Positions 7,474 to 15,803 of a stretch of DNA of 40,401 nucleotides are shown one piece after another. The number at the start of each line of letters is the position of its first letter. Within the stretch, counting starts at the first letter, position 1. Under the pieces are notes generated by a model. It was not told the origin of the DNA. It did no database searches and saw only the letters and a list, made by a program, of their open reading frames with translations. The position numbers were made by a program, and so were the translations under genes. The stretch comes from an uncultured Acetobacteraceae bacterium (GTDB lineage: Bacteria; Pseudomonadota; Alphaproteobacteria; Acetobacterales; Acetobacteraceae): NCBI GenBank assembly GCA_937873205.1, contig CALMVO010000116.1, forward strand, positions 1-40,401, read 5' to 3'.

Positions 7474-7651
7474 ACCCGTAGCGCCCGGCGAAGGCGACCT
7501 GGCTCAGGCCCGTGCGCCCGCGGATCGCCTTCACATCGACGGTGGCAGGCGGCGACCAGAGGCGTGCCGGGGCCCGCGTGCCGGCCAGGATCTCGACGCC
7601 TTCCTCAAGCGAGGCCAGCAGCTCGTCCGACAGGTCAACGTTCTTGGTCAT
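7349..7651 (-). CDS. HigA2-like XRE antitoxin
   Basis: A 100-aa antitoxin. The C-terminal half is a Cro/CI-type HTH (AIRGRTGLSQVAFAGRYGFS, then IREWEQGRRRPERAART). The N-terminal part (LSDELLASLEEGVEILAGT) is the typical toxin-binding region. Its ATG overlaps the toxin stop (ATGA at 7648-7651). Toxin-before-antitoxin order is standard for HigBA systems. The pair should autoregulate from the repeats at 8004-8035. Its 3' end is antisense to the tail of the serine recombinase. Confidence 0.85.
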   Translation of the reverse strand: MTKNVDLSDELLASLEEGVEILAGTRAPARLWSPPATVDVKAIRGRTGLSQVAFAGRYGFSPDCIREWEQGRRRPERAARTLLMVIDQEPEAVERVLVTA

Positions 7652-7992
7652 GCCTTCCTCCTTCGTCCGGTTTGCTCGCGGAGTCTGCCGACGACCGCCA
7701 CCATTGCCCGTTTCTGCTCAGGCGTCGGATTGACCTGCTGACCCTTGCCGTAGATCAGCAGGGCCAAGATCGGCACGTCGTCCGTCAGCACGTAGTAGAT
7801 CACCCGGAAGGCGCCGCGCTTGCCCTGGCCGGCGGCCGCGAACCGCAGCTTGCGGATGCCGCCCATGCCAGGGATCACGGCGCCAGCCTTTGGCTCGGTC
7901 GCCAGCAGCGCAATCAACTCGGCTCGCTCGTCACGCGTCAGCAGCACGTCGGCCGCTCGCGAGAAGACCGAGGTTTCAACCACCGACTGCAT
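7648..7992 (-). CDS. HigB2/RelE-family toxin
   Basis: A 114-aa RelE/ParE-superfamily toxin, a ribosome-dependent mRNA interferase by family. Conserved segments are the DERAELIALLA helix, GMGGIRKLRFAAAGQGKRG, the strand AFRVIYYVLTDD and the C-terminal motif LALLIYGKGQQVNPTPEQK. The ATG at 7992 is preferred because AAAGG precedes it; an ATG at 8034 would run through the operator repeats. It is translationally coupled to the XRE antitoxin downstream. Together they form one of three plasmid addiction modules in this window. Confidence 0.85.
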   Translation of the reverse strand: MQSVVETSVFSRAADVLLTRDERAELIALLATEPKAGAVIPGMGGIRKLRFAAAGQGKRGAFRVIYYVLTDDVPILALLIYGKGQQVNPTPEQKRAMVAVVGRLREQTGRRRKA

Positions 7993-8003
7993 GAGCACCT
8001 TTA

Positions 8004-8035
8004 TATGGCAATGCCGTAGGTATGGCAACGCCATA
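8004..8035. promoter_or_regulatory. Operator repeats upstream of the HigB2/HigA2-like pair
   Basis: TATGGCAAYGCC occurs twice, at 8004-8015 and 8021-8032. The second copy is part of the palindrome TATGGC-AAC-GCCATA (8021-8035). They lie just upstream of the toxin start on the minus strand, where the antitoxin's HTH would bind for autoregulation. Confidence 0.6.
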
Positions 8036-8155
8036 TATGGGGGTAGCGTCGTAGGACTGGATCACGGTTTTGAGCGCTGGCGTATCCGTATCCCATGCCG
8101 CTACCCCCGCCACGTGGGACGTTGACGCTGGGCGGCAGGCGGGTGAGGTCGAGCC

Positions 8156-8470
8156 ATGGTCCATCCTTGGATCCTGCCGCTCTGCCTGATGACGGCCATC
8201 CACTCAGGCCGGTCCCATGCCAGCGACGCCTGCCCGCAGTTCTTTCCCGGTGGCCAGCCGCCGACGCTGGTCAACCCGAAGATCGCCCAGCGCACCACCC
8301 TGCTGTGCAACGACGCTTACGCGGTACTGACCTTCGGCGTCACCCACGGCGCCATCTGGTCGGCCGAGCACCCGACCGCCGCCTCGCTGGGGCAGGCGCA
8401 GGGCATCCGCGGCCAGCAGCATCCGCCGCGCTTTGGGCCCGTCCGCCTGCAGGAGGGCGCCCATGGCTGA
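8156..8470 (+). pseudogene. Truncated secreted DNA/RNA non-specific endonuclease
   Basis: A 104-aa frame with a short signal-like start, then a segment (ACPQFFPGGQPPTLVNPKIA, TTLLCNDAYAVLTFGVTHGA, IWSAEHPTAA) matching the beginning of NucA/EndA-type non-specific endonucleases. The family continues with the catalytic DRGH motif, which does not appear in any frame downstream. The frame instead diverges after GQAQGIRG and stops. The gene is therefore a 5' remnant, joined to a GC-rich 9-bp tandem repeat and then to the AraC pseudogene. It is probably not functional. Confidence 0.65.
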
Positions 8471-8514
8471 GCGGAGCCCTTCGGTAGCTGTGGGCGTGCT
8501 CGGGGGCAGCGCGC

Positions 8515-8557
8515 CAGCGGCGGCAGCGGCGGCAGCGGCGGCAGCGGCGGCAGCGGC
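8515..8557. repeat. Short tandem repeat, 9-bp unit CGGCAGCGG
   Basis: Four exact head-to-tail copies of CGGCAGCGG run from 8521 to 8556, with a partial copy before them. It lies in the dead region between the truncated nuclease and the AraC pseudogene. Polyalanine frames read across it on both strands are products of the repeat and are not called as genes. Confidence 0.85.
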
Positions 8558-8616
8558 GAGGAGGAGAAAGGCCAGCGGCATCGAGCATGTTCCCGAAGAA
8601 AAAGCGACCGTTTCCG

Positions 8617-9311
8617 CTAGGCGTGCGTGAGAGCGCCGTCTTGAACCGTTTTGACCTTCCTCCACTGCGCGGGTGTGCGGCCGGTCACGGCCAGGACGGC
8701 GCGGCTGAGGTGCGCCTGGTCGGAGAAGCCGCAGTCCAGCGCGATCTCCGCGAGTGGGCTTGTCCCGCCCGTGAGCTCGCGCACGGTGCGAACCAGACGT
8801 GTCTCCGCCCGGAAGCGCGCGGGAGTGACCCCGAAGGCCGCGCGGAAGCCCCGGGTCACGGTGGCCGGCGCCAGCCCCATCTGCCGAGCCCAGTCGGTCA
8901 AGCGTAACGACGTGTCCTGGAGTGCGGCGGCCAGGAGGTCGGGCCAGTCCGCCGTCTCAGGGGGTCCGACCTGAAGGGCGTCAGGAACCGGTGCGCCTCG
9001 TGCAGGTCCTGTTGGCCGCGCGCATCAGGTCGTCCGGTGCAGCGATGCCGATCATGGGGGGGGAGGGCCGTCCCGAAGGGCAGCGGGATGTTCAGTACCC
9101 AAGCGTGCGGCGCCCACACCCGGTCGTCGTGCGCCTCGAAAGCGTGGTGGCGTACGACCCATTCGCACTCCGCTCGCCAGCGCCCAGAGTTGCCGCGATC
9201 GAGATAGCCGCCCTGTAGGATTAAGGCGGCATAAGGCGTCGCGTGCCGATGGCGGGGGATATCGCCGAACGAAAGGCGCTGCTCACGCCTCGGCGTCGGC
9301 CGATTGGTCAC
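8617..9311 (-). pseudogene. AraC-family transcriptional regulator broken by frameshifts
   Basis: The N-terminal cupin-like sensor (FGDIPRHRHATPYAALILQG, then CEWVVRHHAFEAHDDRVWAP) reads in one frame from 9311. After the C8 run at 9056-9063 the natural sequence moves to a second frame (IGIAAPDDLMRAA), then back (QDLHEAHRFL), and after CCCCC near 8965-8970 to a third (ETADWPDLLAAALQD). That third frame enters the intact AraC double HTH (TDWARQMGLAPATVTRGFRA to CGFSDQAHLSRAVLAVTGRT). At least three indels are needed to explain this. Either the gene is decaying or the contig has homopolymer errors. The last 94 codons (8617-8901) remain a free-standing HTH frame. Confidence 0.8.
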
Positions 9312-9315
9312 CTTT

Positions 9316-10554
9316 TCAGCCCGCCGGCGTGATCTGGTCCCGCAGGGCGAGCTGGAAGGTCTTCGCCGACCCGCTGCGGCGGGTCGTCACGGCCACGACC
9401 GGAAGACCCTGCTGGCCGAGGAGCCTCCTCAGCTCGAACAGCGTGTCCGGCCCCGCGTGGATCGCGCCGATCCGCTCGATGCGGTCGCCAACCAGCATCC
9501 CCGCCCGGGCTGCCGGGCTGCCTGCGGCGACATCGGCGACTTCCAGGTCGTGGTCGCCCGCGAGCGCCAGCCAGAGGCCGCTTCTGTCGTACTGGTCCGC
9601 CTCGGCCCAATGCGGTCTGCGCACGAGCCACATCATGCGGTGGGCATAGTCGAACGACACGACGAAGTGCCTCAGCACGCCCATGCCGATGCTGCCGGCA
9701 TGATCGCTCCGGGTGAAGGAGCCGCCACGCTGGAGGGAGAGCCGTGTCACCGGCGGAGCGACATCGAGCCCCGCCATGGTGAAGGTCTTCGGACGGCCGA
9801 CGATGCTCCGGATTGGGCCTCCCACGCCGTAGCCGGTCATGGCAGTGACCGTCGGGCCGATCGTCCGGTCGAGCTGATGAGCACGCCAGAACGGCCCGAA
9901 CAGCGTCAGGCCGGAGCGGTCGCCGGTGTCGACCTCGAACGTCCCGGCGATGCCGTTCACCGTCCCGGAGAACACCGGCATGCCCTCATTGTCGTTCGGC
10001 GCCACGACACCCTCGATTGTGACCGGGATGCCGATCGCATTGCGCGGCGGCCGGAAGCTCGAGGCGGCCTCGATGGTCAGCAGGCCCCTGACGGGGTCGA
10101 TCGTGACGACGTCCTGCCGGAACAGCTCGGTGCCGAGGATCCCGTCGAGCCTCCGGAAGCCGACGATGCGGGCCAGTTCGGTCAGGTCGAAGGCGGGCGC
10201 CTCGACCGGTCCGAACGACGCTTTCCCCACGGCGACGGACGCGACCCGCACGTCGGAATAGGAGACCTGGTGTTCGCCAGCGCCGCCGCCGCGATCGTCA
10301 CGGACGTGGGGCAGCGCTAGGCGCTTTACGAGCGCAGGGCTGACGGATGTAACCTCAGCCCCGGTGTCGACCAGGAAGTCGAACGGCCCCTGGCCATCGA
10401 CGTCCGCATGGACGAAGACGCGGTTGTCGACCAGAGAGATCGGCACGGTGTCAGGATCGCGCATGGCTGCACTAGCGGCGGCTGAGTGGATCAGGCAGGA
10501 CGCCAGCACCCCAAGGGCCAAGCCGAGCGATCGTGGAGGTCCAGGCCTGATCAT
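9316..10554 (-). CDS. Secreted retropepsin-like aspartic protease with PDZ domain
   Basis: A 412-aa protein. A signal peptide (residues 1-30, ending SAAASAAM) directs it to the periplasm. Two aspartyl protease halves follow, each with a catalytic DTG: FLVDTGAEVTSVS at about 60-72 and FEVDTGDRSG near 207-216. This makes it a single-chain two-lobe retropepsin-type enzyme. A PDZ domain (LEVADVAAGSPAARAGMLVG, DRIERIGA) occupies roughly 325-400 and probably recognises substrate C-termini. Start ATG 10554 is preferred because GGGGAG stands before it; an upstream in-frame extension to 10659 overlaps the next gene and lacks a signal. It lies between an AraC pseudogene and an LprI-like gene. Its substrate is unknown. 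Confidence 0.8.
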   Translation of the reverse strand: MIRPGPPRSLGLALGVLASCLIHSAAASAAMRDPDTVPISLVDNRVFVHADVDGQGPFDFLVDTGAEVTSVSPALVKRLALPHVRDDRGGGAGEHQVSYSDVRVASVAVGKASFGPVEAPAFDLTELARIVGFRRLDGILGTELFRQDVVTIDPVRGLLTIEAASSFRPPRNAIGIPVTIEGVVAPNDNEGMPVFSGTVNGIAGTFEVDTGDRSGLTLFGPFWRAHQLDRTIGPTVTAMTGYGVGGPIRSIVGRPKTFTMAGLDVAPPVTRLSLQRGGSFTRSDHAGSIGMGVLRHFVVSFDYAHRMMWLVRRPHWAEADQYDRSGLWLALAGDHDLEVADVAAGSPAARAGMLVGDRIERIGAIHAGPDTLFELRRLLGQQGLPVVAVTTRRSGSAKTFQLALRDQITPAG

Positions 10555-10606
10555 GGCGAACTCCCCATTGCGGAGACAAGCATACATCGATCGGCTGGAG
10601 TGTTTG

Positions 10607-11104
10607 CTACCATCGACATTGGCCGGAAACGGCGGTGAGCCTGATCGGCGGCCAACCACGTGAGCCGATGGGGAAGCCGCATGTAGACGCCTCTTCCCGC
10701 GCTAGACCCGTCAGCCGCAGCAGCCAGCCGTTCCGGTCCTTCTCCGTCTGATCGATGTAGCAGGCCGCGGCACCCGGCGGCATGGTCTGGTCCGAAGTTC
10801 CGGCAAGCGGGATGCCGCACCTGGTGCGCAGCGCCGTGTTGAGGGCGATGGCCTCGATCTTCAGCGCCTTCCAGCCCACTCGGCCGTCGGCCTGGCGGAG
10901 CGCGTAGTAGGCCTGCTCGAACACCATCTCCTCGCGGCTCATGTCCGGGTTGTCGCAGATCATCTGGGACAGGCCGTCGACGGGCGATGGGCGGGGACAG
11001 GCGAAGCTGGGGCCGATGCGGCCGGTGTCGGCGAGGCAGGGAACCTGCGTCGAGACCAGGAGCAGGAAGGCCAAGGCTGCGACTGGTCGTGTAGCTGTCG
11101 TCAT
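10607..11104 (-). CDS. Secreted LprI/DUF1311-like protein
   Basis: A 165-aa protein with a signal peptide (ALAFLLLVSTQVPCLA-D). The mature part begins SFACPRPSPVDGLSQMICDN, followed by the aromatic/Arg segment MVFEQAYYALRQ, matching the Cys-containing N-terminal region of LprI/DUF1311 proteins. Later cysteines (RCGIPLAG, ACYID) probably form disulfides. In LprI-type proteins this domain inhibits lysozyme, but that role is only a possibility here. The C-terminus is rather Arg/Trp/Pro-rich and may be altered. It is followed 52 bases downstream by the retropepsin start, so both exported proteins may share a transcript. Confidence 0.7.
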   Translation of the reverse strand: MTTATRPVAALAFLLLVSTQVPCLADTGRIGPSFACPRPSPVDGLSQMICDNPDMSREEMVFEQAYYALRQADGRVGWKALKIEAIALNTALRTRCGIPLAGTSDQTMPPGAAACYIDQTEKDRNGWLLRLTGLAREEASTCGFPIGSRGWPPIRLTAVSGQCRW

Positions 11105-11197
11105 GACCGGATCGTATTCGTCTCTTGCTGAGCGGGCTAGTGCGGTAGAGAGCAGTCGGTGCTATCCAATCATCTCCGACCACTTGATGCTTTGTTC

Positions 11198-11229
11198 CAT
11201 TTTCTGAAAGACGGATAGGGCAGAAAATG
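11198..11229. promoter_or_regulatory. Inverted repeat in the divergent promoter region
   Basis: CATTTTCTG (11198-11206) and CAGAAAATG (11221-11229) are perfect 9-bp inverted repeats with a 14-base spacer. They lie between the minus-strand LprI-like gene and the plus-strand ParB-like gene, 20 bases before the latter's ATG. An operator is more likely than a terminator because no T-run follows. Confidence 0.5.
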
Positions 11230-11249
11230 CTGATAGAGTTCATATAACC

Positions 11250-11696
11250 ATGCTGTTCCCGTTACCACATCCGCCGCTCTGCTTTGAGATCCCGGACGAC
11301 TGGTGGGATGAAGCCGGCATGATTGGTTTCATTCCGAGTGGCAGCTCTTACTTACATGAAGCGAAGCCCCTACTACACATTGAGCTCATTTCCATCACCG
11401 AAGTGGCTCCAATCATCCGTATTCCATCTGTTCAACGGGACTTCCGCGGCTTCAGGCGTGACACCCTGATCTCAGTTTTCATAGGTATAAGGCAGCAGCA
11501 CGTCATGCCACCGGTGGAAGTGATTTTATTTCCTGCGATAAATGTGGAGGGCTATCGAGCCCGGCTTACCGATGGGTTCCACCGGTTCTATGCGTCAATA
11601 GCTGCTGGTTTCACCCAGCTGCCCTGCTCTATCGTGTCGAACTGGCGCGAGCTGCCAATATCACCGTTTAGGGAGAACGCGCCCGACGTGGAGTAA
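11250..11696 (+). CDS. ParB/sulfiredoxin-fold (ParBc-like) protein
   Basis: A 148-aa protein. The segment LTDGFHRFYASIAAGFTQLP matches the DGxHRxxAxxxxGxxxxP core of ParB/Srx-fold nucleases and ParB N-terminal domains. The preceding HVMPPVEVILFPAI fits the substrate-binding strand. No HTH or dimerisation domain follows, so it is not a full partition ParB. It may be a stand-alone Srx-fold nuclease or CTPase-like regulator of the kind common on mobile elements. Base composition is lower in GC than the neighbours, suggesting separate acquisition. No strong ribosome site precedes the ATG. Confidence 0.6.
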   Translation: MLFPLPHPPLCFEIPDDWWDEAGMIGFIPSGSSYLHEAKPLLHIELISITEVAPIIRIPSVQRDFRGFRRDTLISVFIGIRQQHVMPPVEVILFPAINVEGYRARLTDGFHRFYASIAAGFTQLPCSIVSNWRELPISPFRENAPDVE

Positions 11697-12193
11697 GACG
11701 CTCGCCCCCCGCGCCGCTGCGCCGAAGACTGTCTCCAAGCCGTTCGGTTAAGGTCGCGGCTGCGCCGTTCATCGGCAGGGTTGTAATTCCGCCGTCCGGC
11801 CGCCGAGGAGGAATGGCTGCCGCTGTCCCCCGAGGAGGCCATCATGGCACCGGCAATCAATCAGACCGTTTGTCGACGCCGCCCAACTGCATCATGAAGT
11901 GCGGCCCTGCGCCCTTGGTCAGGAAGCGGCGAGCCTCGCGGCAGGTCTCGGCGCGCCAGCAGTTCATCCGTGCGATACACCATTGGCATTCTTGACTGCT
12001 TAAGGAGTTGAAAAATCGCGTGTCGAGCTGGATCACATTGTTAGGCCCCTTGCTACTTGCCTCCAGCTGTCGATGAGCGAGTGGTGGAAAGGGACTTGCA
12101 ATTTTTTTGAGACGGAGCGAGGCTCGGTTCGTTCCGGTATTGCTTCGGACTAGAGTGGAACAAAGAACCACTAGGACCACCGACGGAATACGC
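11697..12193. other. Intergenic stretch, probable gene debris
   Basis: About 500 bp with no confident gene. On the plus strand a frame near 11770-11870 gives RPAAEEEWLPLSPEEAIMAP, which looks like a fragment of a longer protein with stops on both sides. On the minus strand a frame running 12195 to 11857 includes a Cys-rich end (SQECQWCIARMNCWRAETCR). It would be antisense to the start of the lipoprotein gene and has weak support. GC content falls toward 12190, marking the edge of the AT-rich insert. Confidence 0.4.
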
Positions 12194-12760
12194 ATGAGAA
12201 GATCACTCTTAATCTTGATCCTCCTCCTTCTGAGCGCCTGTGGCGGCGGGCGGCTACCTACCGAACCCAAGGTGGGTCCATCGCTGGCAAGAGCGATGTG
12301 CGAAGCTGGCTATAGCTTTGTTGCACTTCAAAAGGCATTGTCAGATCCTGACAACGGTATCGACCTCGGCCAGCGGCCATGCTCCGCGCAGATCACCTTC
12401 CACGTAACAGCAACAAGTAACAATACGAACTCTTTTAACCTTAAACTCGCACTACCTGTCTCGACCGCAAATATTGAAGGTGGCGGCAGCCAGAGCAATA
12501 CGGCTACGACTATTTTCGATAACCAAATGAACATGCAGGTTGAAAACCCAGTTTGTAGCGTGAAAGATTATCTATCCTCACTAACGAAGACGATTAAAGA
12601 CAACAAAGCCAAAGGCCTATCGACTAAAGATATCGTTGAGCTCTACGACGCCTTTGATAGTGGGCGTCGCGTTGCAGGTAATTCAGGTGGTCCCTATAAT
12701 GCTGCGCAAGTGCAAGCGACCAGTATGCTCGCAATCAGGAAGTGTGCTGGCTATAACTAA
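12194..12760 (+). CDS. AT-rich lipoprotein of unknown function
   Basis: A 188-aa lipoprotein. The N-terminus is a lipoprotein signal (MRRSLLILILLLLSAC) with lipobox LSAC, so the mature protein should be anchored at Cys16. The mature part has a strand-rich, Asn/Thr-rich central domain (QITFHVTATSNNTNSFNLKL) and a helical C-terminal half, with four more cysteines. The gene is strikingly AT-rich, with codons unlike the rest of the plasmid, which points to recent transfer from another lineage. The next region (12761-12924) holds no gene. ATG 12194 is chosen because the signal starts there. Confidence 0.7.
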   Translation: MRRSLLILILLLLSACGGGRLPTEPKVGPSLARAMCEAGYSFVALQKALSDPDNGIDLGQRPCSAQITFHVTATSNNTNSFNLKLALPVSTANIEGGGSQSNTATTIFDNQMNMQVENPVCSVKDYLSSLTKTIKDNKAKGLSTKDIVELYDAFDSGRRVAGNSGGPYNAAQVQATSMLAIRKCAGYN

Positions 12761-12924
12761 GCCTACTCATATCTCAACATAGACTAGTTTGATCGCTGAG
12801 CATTAGGTGCCCGCCGCTCTTTTGGAGAGCTAAACATTTGGGTCCGTCGCTACCAGATCTCCACCCTAAAAGCCGTTGGTAATGGGGTGTGCTCAAGCGA
12901 TATATAAGGTGGCTTAAGCACGTT

Positions 12925-13869
12925 CTACACCCCGAGGCTCGGCCCCCTAGTCCGTGCCGGCCGCGCTGCCGCCTCCCTCTGCTGCTGCTGTCGCCGCTCG
13001 GCCTCCTGCCGCTGCCACCCCACTGCGACACGGCGCAGCTCTACCGCCGACATCGCCGTCACGTCCCTGCGCATCCGCCGTTCGGCCGCCGGCGTTGTCT
13101 CGGACCCGCCCATCCCCCGTGGCTGGGCCCGCTGCGAGCCGGCCATGCGCTCGCGCAGCAGCTGCGCGCGGATGGCGTCCAGCTCCCGCTCCTGTTCCCG
13201 CCTTTGTCGGAGACGCTTGGCCATCTGCCGGACCAGCGGCCCGGCCCCGGCCAGCGCCTGCCCCACCCGCTCCCGCAGCAGCGGCACCACCGCCCGCAGC
13301 TGCGCCACCACCTCGCCCTGCTGGCGGACGACGTCACGCAGCCGGCTCGCCAGGCCGGCCACCTGTCCGGCGACGGTCTGCCGCCGCAGGTTCTGGCGCA
13401 GCGTCGTCCTGTCCAACCCCTCCGCCTGCCGCTGCTCCGCTGGCTGTAGTCCCGCCTGCAGCGCCCGCACCGCGCCGTGCCGCACGTCCCGCGCCCGCTC
13501 CAGGAACGCCAGCGCGCTCTCCCGCTCCGGCGCCCGCGCCAGGTTGCGCGCCATGTTCGCCCAGACGTCCGCCTCCCGGATGATCCGCGCGTCGCCCAGC
13601 GGCCGGCGGCCGACGATCTCCTGGCGCTCCGCCCCGTCGGACGTGACCACGTAGGTCGCTTGCCGATGCCGGCTGGCCTGGGTGTAGGCCTTGTAGGCGT
13701 TCACGTGCCGGGTGCCGGCCGGCATCGCCTCGATGTGCTCGCTGCTGGTCAGCCCCTGCGTCGCGTCGATCGACAGCACGTCGCCGTAGCTCAGGAAACT
13801 CGCTCGGGGCAGCTTCACCCTCCGCCAGAGCACCAGCGTTGCTCCAGCATCGCACCGAGAATGAACCAC
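12925..13869 (-). pseudogene. C-terminal fragment of MobF/TraA-type conjugative relaxase-helicase
   Basis: From about 13810 the frame reads FLSYGDVLSIDATQGLTSSE followed by HIEAMPAGTRHVNAYKAYTQ, the region after the helicase motifs in TraA/TrwC-type MobF relaxases. The rest (Arg/Gln-rich, predicted coiled coil) fits the C-terminal tail. The His-triad relaxase domain, the active tyrosines and the RecD-like helicase motifs are all missing. The sequence upstream of WRRVKLPR is unrelated. This is a stump about 300 codons long. It implies an ancestor that carried conjugation functions, now lost. A frame start at 13869 exists but is unlikely to be biologically used. Confidence 0.75.
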
Positions 13870-13929
13870 CAGTGAACCGTTACCGCGGTGCTGGCGGCTC
13901 TCTACAGAAGCCGATGATGGTGGTGGGGG

Positions 13930-14514
13930 TCAGCTCCGCCTTGCCCGTCTCCGCTGCTTCGGCTTCTCTGCCTGGGATACCGTTATCAGCACGTCGATCG
14001 CATCCTCGCCCAGCAGACGCAGCTGAGTCGGCTCCGGTCCATCAGCCTCAGCCTGGCTGCCCAGTGGCACCGGCCAGAAGCACTCAACCTGCCCATCCTC
14101 GCCGCGCAGCGCCAGGAAGACGACCCGTTCGACCTCACCCCCTGGGGTTGCCTCAAGCGCCAGGCGGAAGACCAGCCCCTCGGCCTGCTCCTGGCCCAGC
14201 GCCATGGTCAGCTGCTGCGCCTCGATGATCTGTCGGCGCAGGGTCCGGGTCGTCGGCTCGTCCGCCTGGCCGCGGAAGAAGCGCACCGGCACGTCCTCGA
14301 TCAGGAAGACGAAGTGGTGGCTCTGGTCGAGCACCGTCAGCCAGTTGTAGGTGCCACGCTCGGCCGCCCGCTGCAGACGCTGCTTCCCGAAGGCGTAGGC
14401 CCGGCAGCCGATCGACCAGGTGTCGTCACCGAGTTCTGGCGAGGCCAGCTTGACCGCATCGCGTCTGGCGTGCGCCAGGAGCAGCGCGCAGGTCCGGAGC
14501 CGGTCCTCCGTCAA
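13930..14514 (-). CDS. Hypothetical cytosolic protein, TTG start coupled to a leader ORF
   Basis: A 194-aa protein. It reads as a plausible globular fold (GTYNWLTVLDQSHHFVFLIE, VVFLALRGEDGQVECFWPVP) and ends in a basic tail (KPKQRRRARRS). It starts at TTG 14514, which overlaps the stop of a 26-codon frame at 14511-14591 that has the better ribosome site. Translation probably depends on coupling to that leader. Alternatively a single-base indel has split one gene in two. No family is recognised. It lies just upstream of the relaxase stump and may have belonged to the same transfer locus. Confidence 0.6.
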   Translation of the reverse strand: MTEDRLRTCALLLAHARRDAVKLASPELGDDTWSIGCRAYAFGKQRLQRAAERGTYNWLTVLDQSHHFVFLIEDVPVRFFRGQADEPTTRTLRRQIIEAQQLTMALGQEQAEGLVFRLALEATPGGEVERVVFLALRGEDGQVECFWPVPLGSQAEADGPEPTQLRLLGEDAIDVLITVSQAEKPKQRRRARRS

Positions 14515-14591
14515 GGCAGGATGGATGTTCCAGGGAAGGACCGCAGCAGGTAGCCCGTCAGTCGGTCCTGTCTCGGTGCCTGCTCGTTCAT
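14511..14591 (-). CDS. 26-aa leader ORF upstream of the TTG-start gene
   Basis: It begins at ATG 14591 with GGGGAG at ideal spacing and ends in TGA overlapping the TTG of the following gene (TTGA). The peptide (MNEQAPRQDRLTGYLL at its start) has no known match. It may be a coupling leader or the true N-terminus of the downstream protein separated by a frameshift. Confidence 0.45.
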   Translation of the reverse strand: MNEQAPRQDRLTGYLLRSFPGTSILP

Positions 14592-14629
14592 GCTGTCTCC
14601 CCTCGTGTCAGGGTTTCGCCACCAACGTG

Positions 14630-14674
14630 TCGCACTTACGTCACATCAGGCATCGCACTAACGACACCTCAGGC
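14630..14674. repeat. Pair of 22-bp direct repeats upstream of the leader ORF
   Basis: The two copies, 14630-14651 and 14653-14674, are 23 bp apart and differ at only a few positions. Both start TCGCACT, share ACG and CAC blocks, and end TCAGGC. The exact two-turn spacing just upstream of a minus-strand gene suggests a regulator operator or remnant iterons. The 300-bp stretch to 14890 otherwise shows nothing clear. Confidence 0.6.
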
Positions 14675-14890
14675 AGGGCCGAAGTCTCCAACACACCATT
14701 GCACCTGTGGTGCGCTTGACGTGCGATTCCGTGGCTCGATTTGACCGGCGCCGGCGCCTTTAGCGGCTGCCAATAAGCCTTCGACAGGTCCCCGCAGGCG
14801 TTCGCAGCCGTGCTGACGCCTCAATCACCCGGGACACCATGCCCATCCGCAGATTGCGGGCTGTCAGGAATAAGGTCAGTCTTCCAGGCC

Positions 14891-15793
14891 ATGGTCGGAG
14901 CAGGTAACGGACCCGATGCCCTCGCCGGGCGGCTTGAGCTGGGGAACAAGGGCGTGCTGTGCGACGGCTGGTGGCTGCCGTTGCGGACGCTGGCCTGGCT
15001 TCTCCTCCTGGGCATCATGGTGGAGGCACCAGCCGTATCACTCGGGCTTCTACGCGGCCCTCTGCACCGCAACTCCTCCCTGATGCCCCCGCTGGTCGCT
15101 GGCCTGGTGCTGGTGAGCTGTGGCGGCTACGCGCTCTTGGTGCGCCTGGGCGAGCAGCGTGCACCTCGCGAACTGAGTTTGGCATCCGCGCCGCTGCAAC
15201 TGGTCGCCGGGGCCGCGATGGGTGCCGGCCTCATGGGACTGATCTACGTCGTCTTGCTGGCCGCAGGCCTCTACCAAGTCCATGCCGGTCATGTGCCGGT
15301 CTGGTCCGTACAGATCCTGTATGCCCTCGCGACCGCCTCCCTTGAGGAGCTGCTGTTCCGCGCCGTCGTCCTGCGCCTCCTGGCTCGGGTGTATGGGATG
15401 GGCATGGGGCTGGGCGTCTCGGCCCTGCTGTTCGGCATGGCTCATCTCCTCGCCCCGCAGGCGACGCTTGCCGCGGCACTCTCCATCGCCGTGGAGGCGG
15501 GCCTGCTGTTGGGCGCCTGCCTTCTCCTCACCGGGCGGCTGTGGCTGGCGGTGGGGCTGCATGCGGGCTGGAACTTCACCCAGGGCCCGGTGTTCGGCGC
15601 GGTCGTCTCCGGCCACGTGCGCAGCGACAGCCTGCTGATCAGCCGCCCCACGTCGGGTGCGTCACCCCTGTGGAGCGGAGGTGCGTTCGGACCGGAGGCC
15701 TCGCCCATCGCCGTGGTGGTGGGCCTGCTCGCCTTTGCCATCGTCTTGATGCTGGCGACGCACCGTGTTCCAGCATGGCTCGAACAGCGATGA
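14891..15793 (+). CDS. CPBP-family intramembrane metalloprotease (CAAX-like)
   Basis: A 300-aa membrane protein with about seven to eight hydrophobic segments. The family's catalytic motifs are present: EELLFR at about 152, a His in FGMAHLL near 183, and HAGWNF near 222. These make the metal-binding glutamic-based active site of CPBP (Abi) proteases, which cleave peptides in the membrane and include bacteriocin self-immunity and CAAX-processing members. The start at ATG 14891 is preferred; a GTG at 14810 would add 27 residues without clear support. It ends ten bases before the convergent HigA gene. No bacteriocin gene was seen next to it, so its substrate is unknown. Confidence 0.8.
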   Translation: MVGAGNGPDALAGRLELGNKGVLCDGWWLPLRTLAWLLLLGIMVEAPAVSLGLLRGPLHRNSSLMPPLVAGLVLVSCGGYALLVRLGEQRAPRELSLASAPLQLVAGAAMGAGLMGLIYVVLLAAGLYQVHAGHVPVWSVQILYALATASLEELLFRAVVLRLLARVYGMGMGLGVSALLFGMAHLLAPQATLAAALSIAVEAGLLLGACLLLTGRLWLAVGLHAGWNFTQGPVFGAVVSGHVRSDSLLISRPTSGASPLWSGGAFGPEASPIAVVVGLLAFAIVLMLATHRVPAWLEQR

Positions 15794-15803
15794 CGCCCCA
15801 GCC

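Noticed and set aside
8204-8665. Minus-strand frame with a polyalanine signal-like stretch
   Set aside because: The alanines come from the 9-bp tandem repeat; the rest is antisense to the truncated nuclease.
9304-10320. 338-aa plus-strand open frame
   Set aside because: Shadow of the retropepsin gene, whose DTG motifs and signal peptide are clear on the other strand.
12954-13583. Pro/Ala-rich plus-strand frames over the relaxase stump
   Set aside because: Antisense of the Arg/Gln-rich relaxase tail; composition artefact.
14810-14890. GTG start for the CPBP protease
   Set aside because: Adds 27 residues without conserved character; the ATG at 14891 gives a normal family length. Not excluded.
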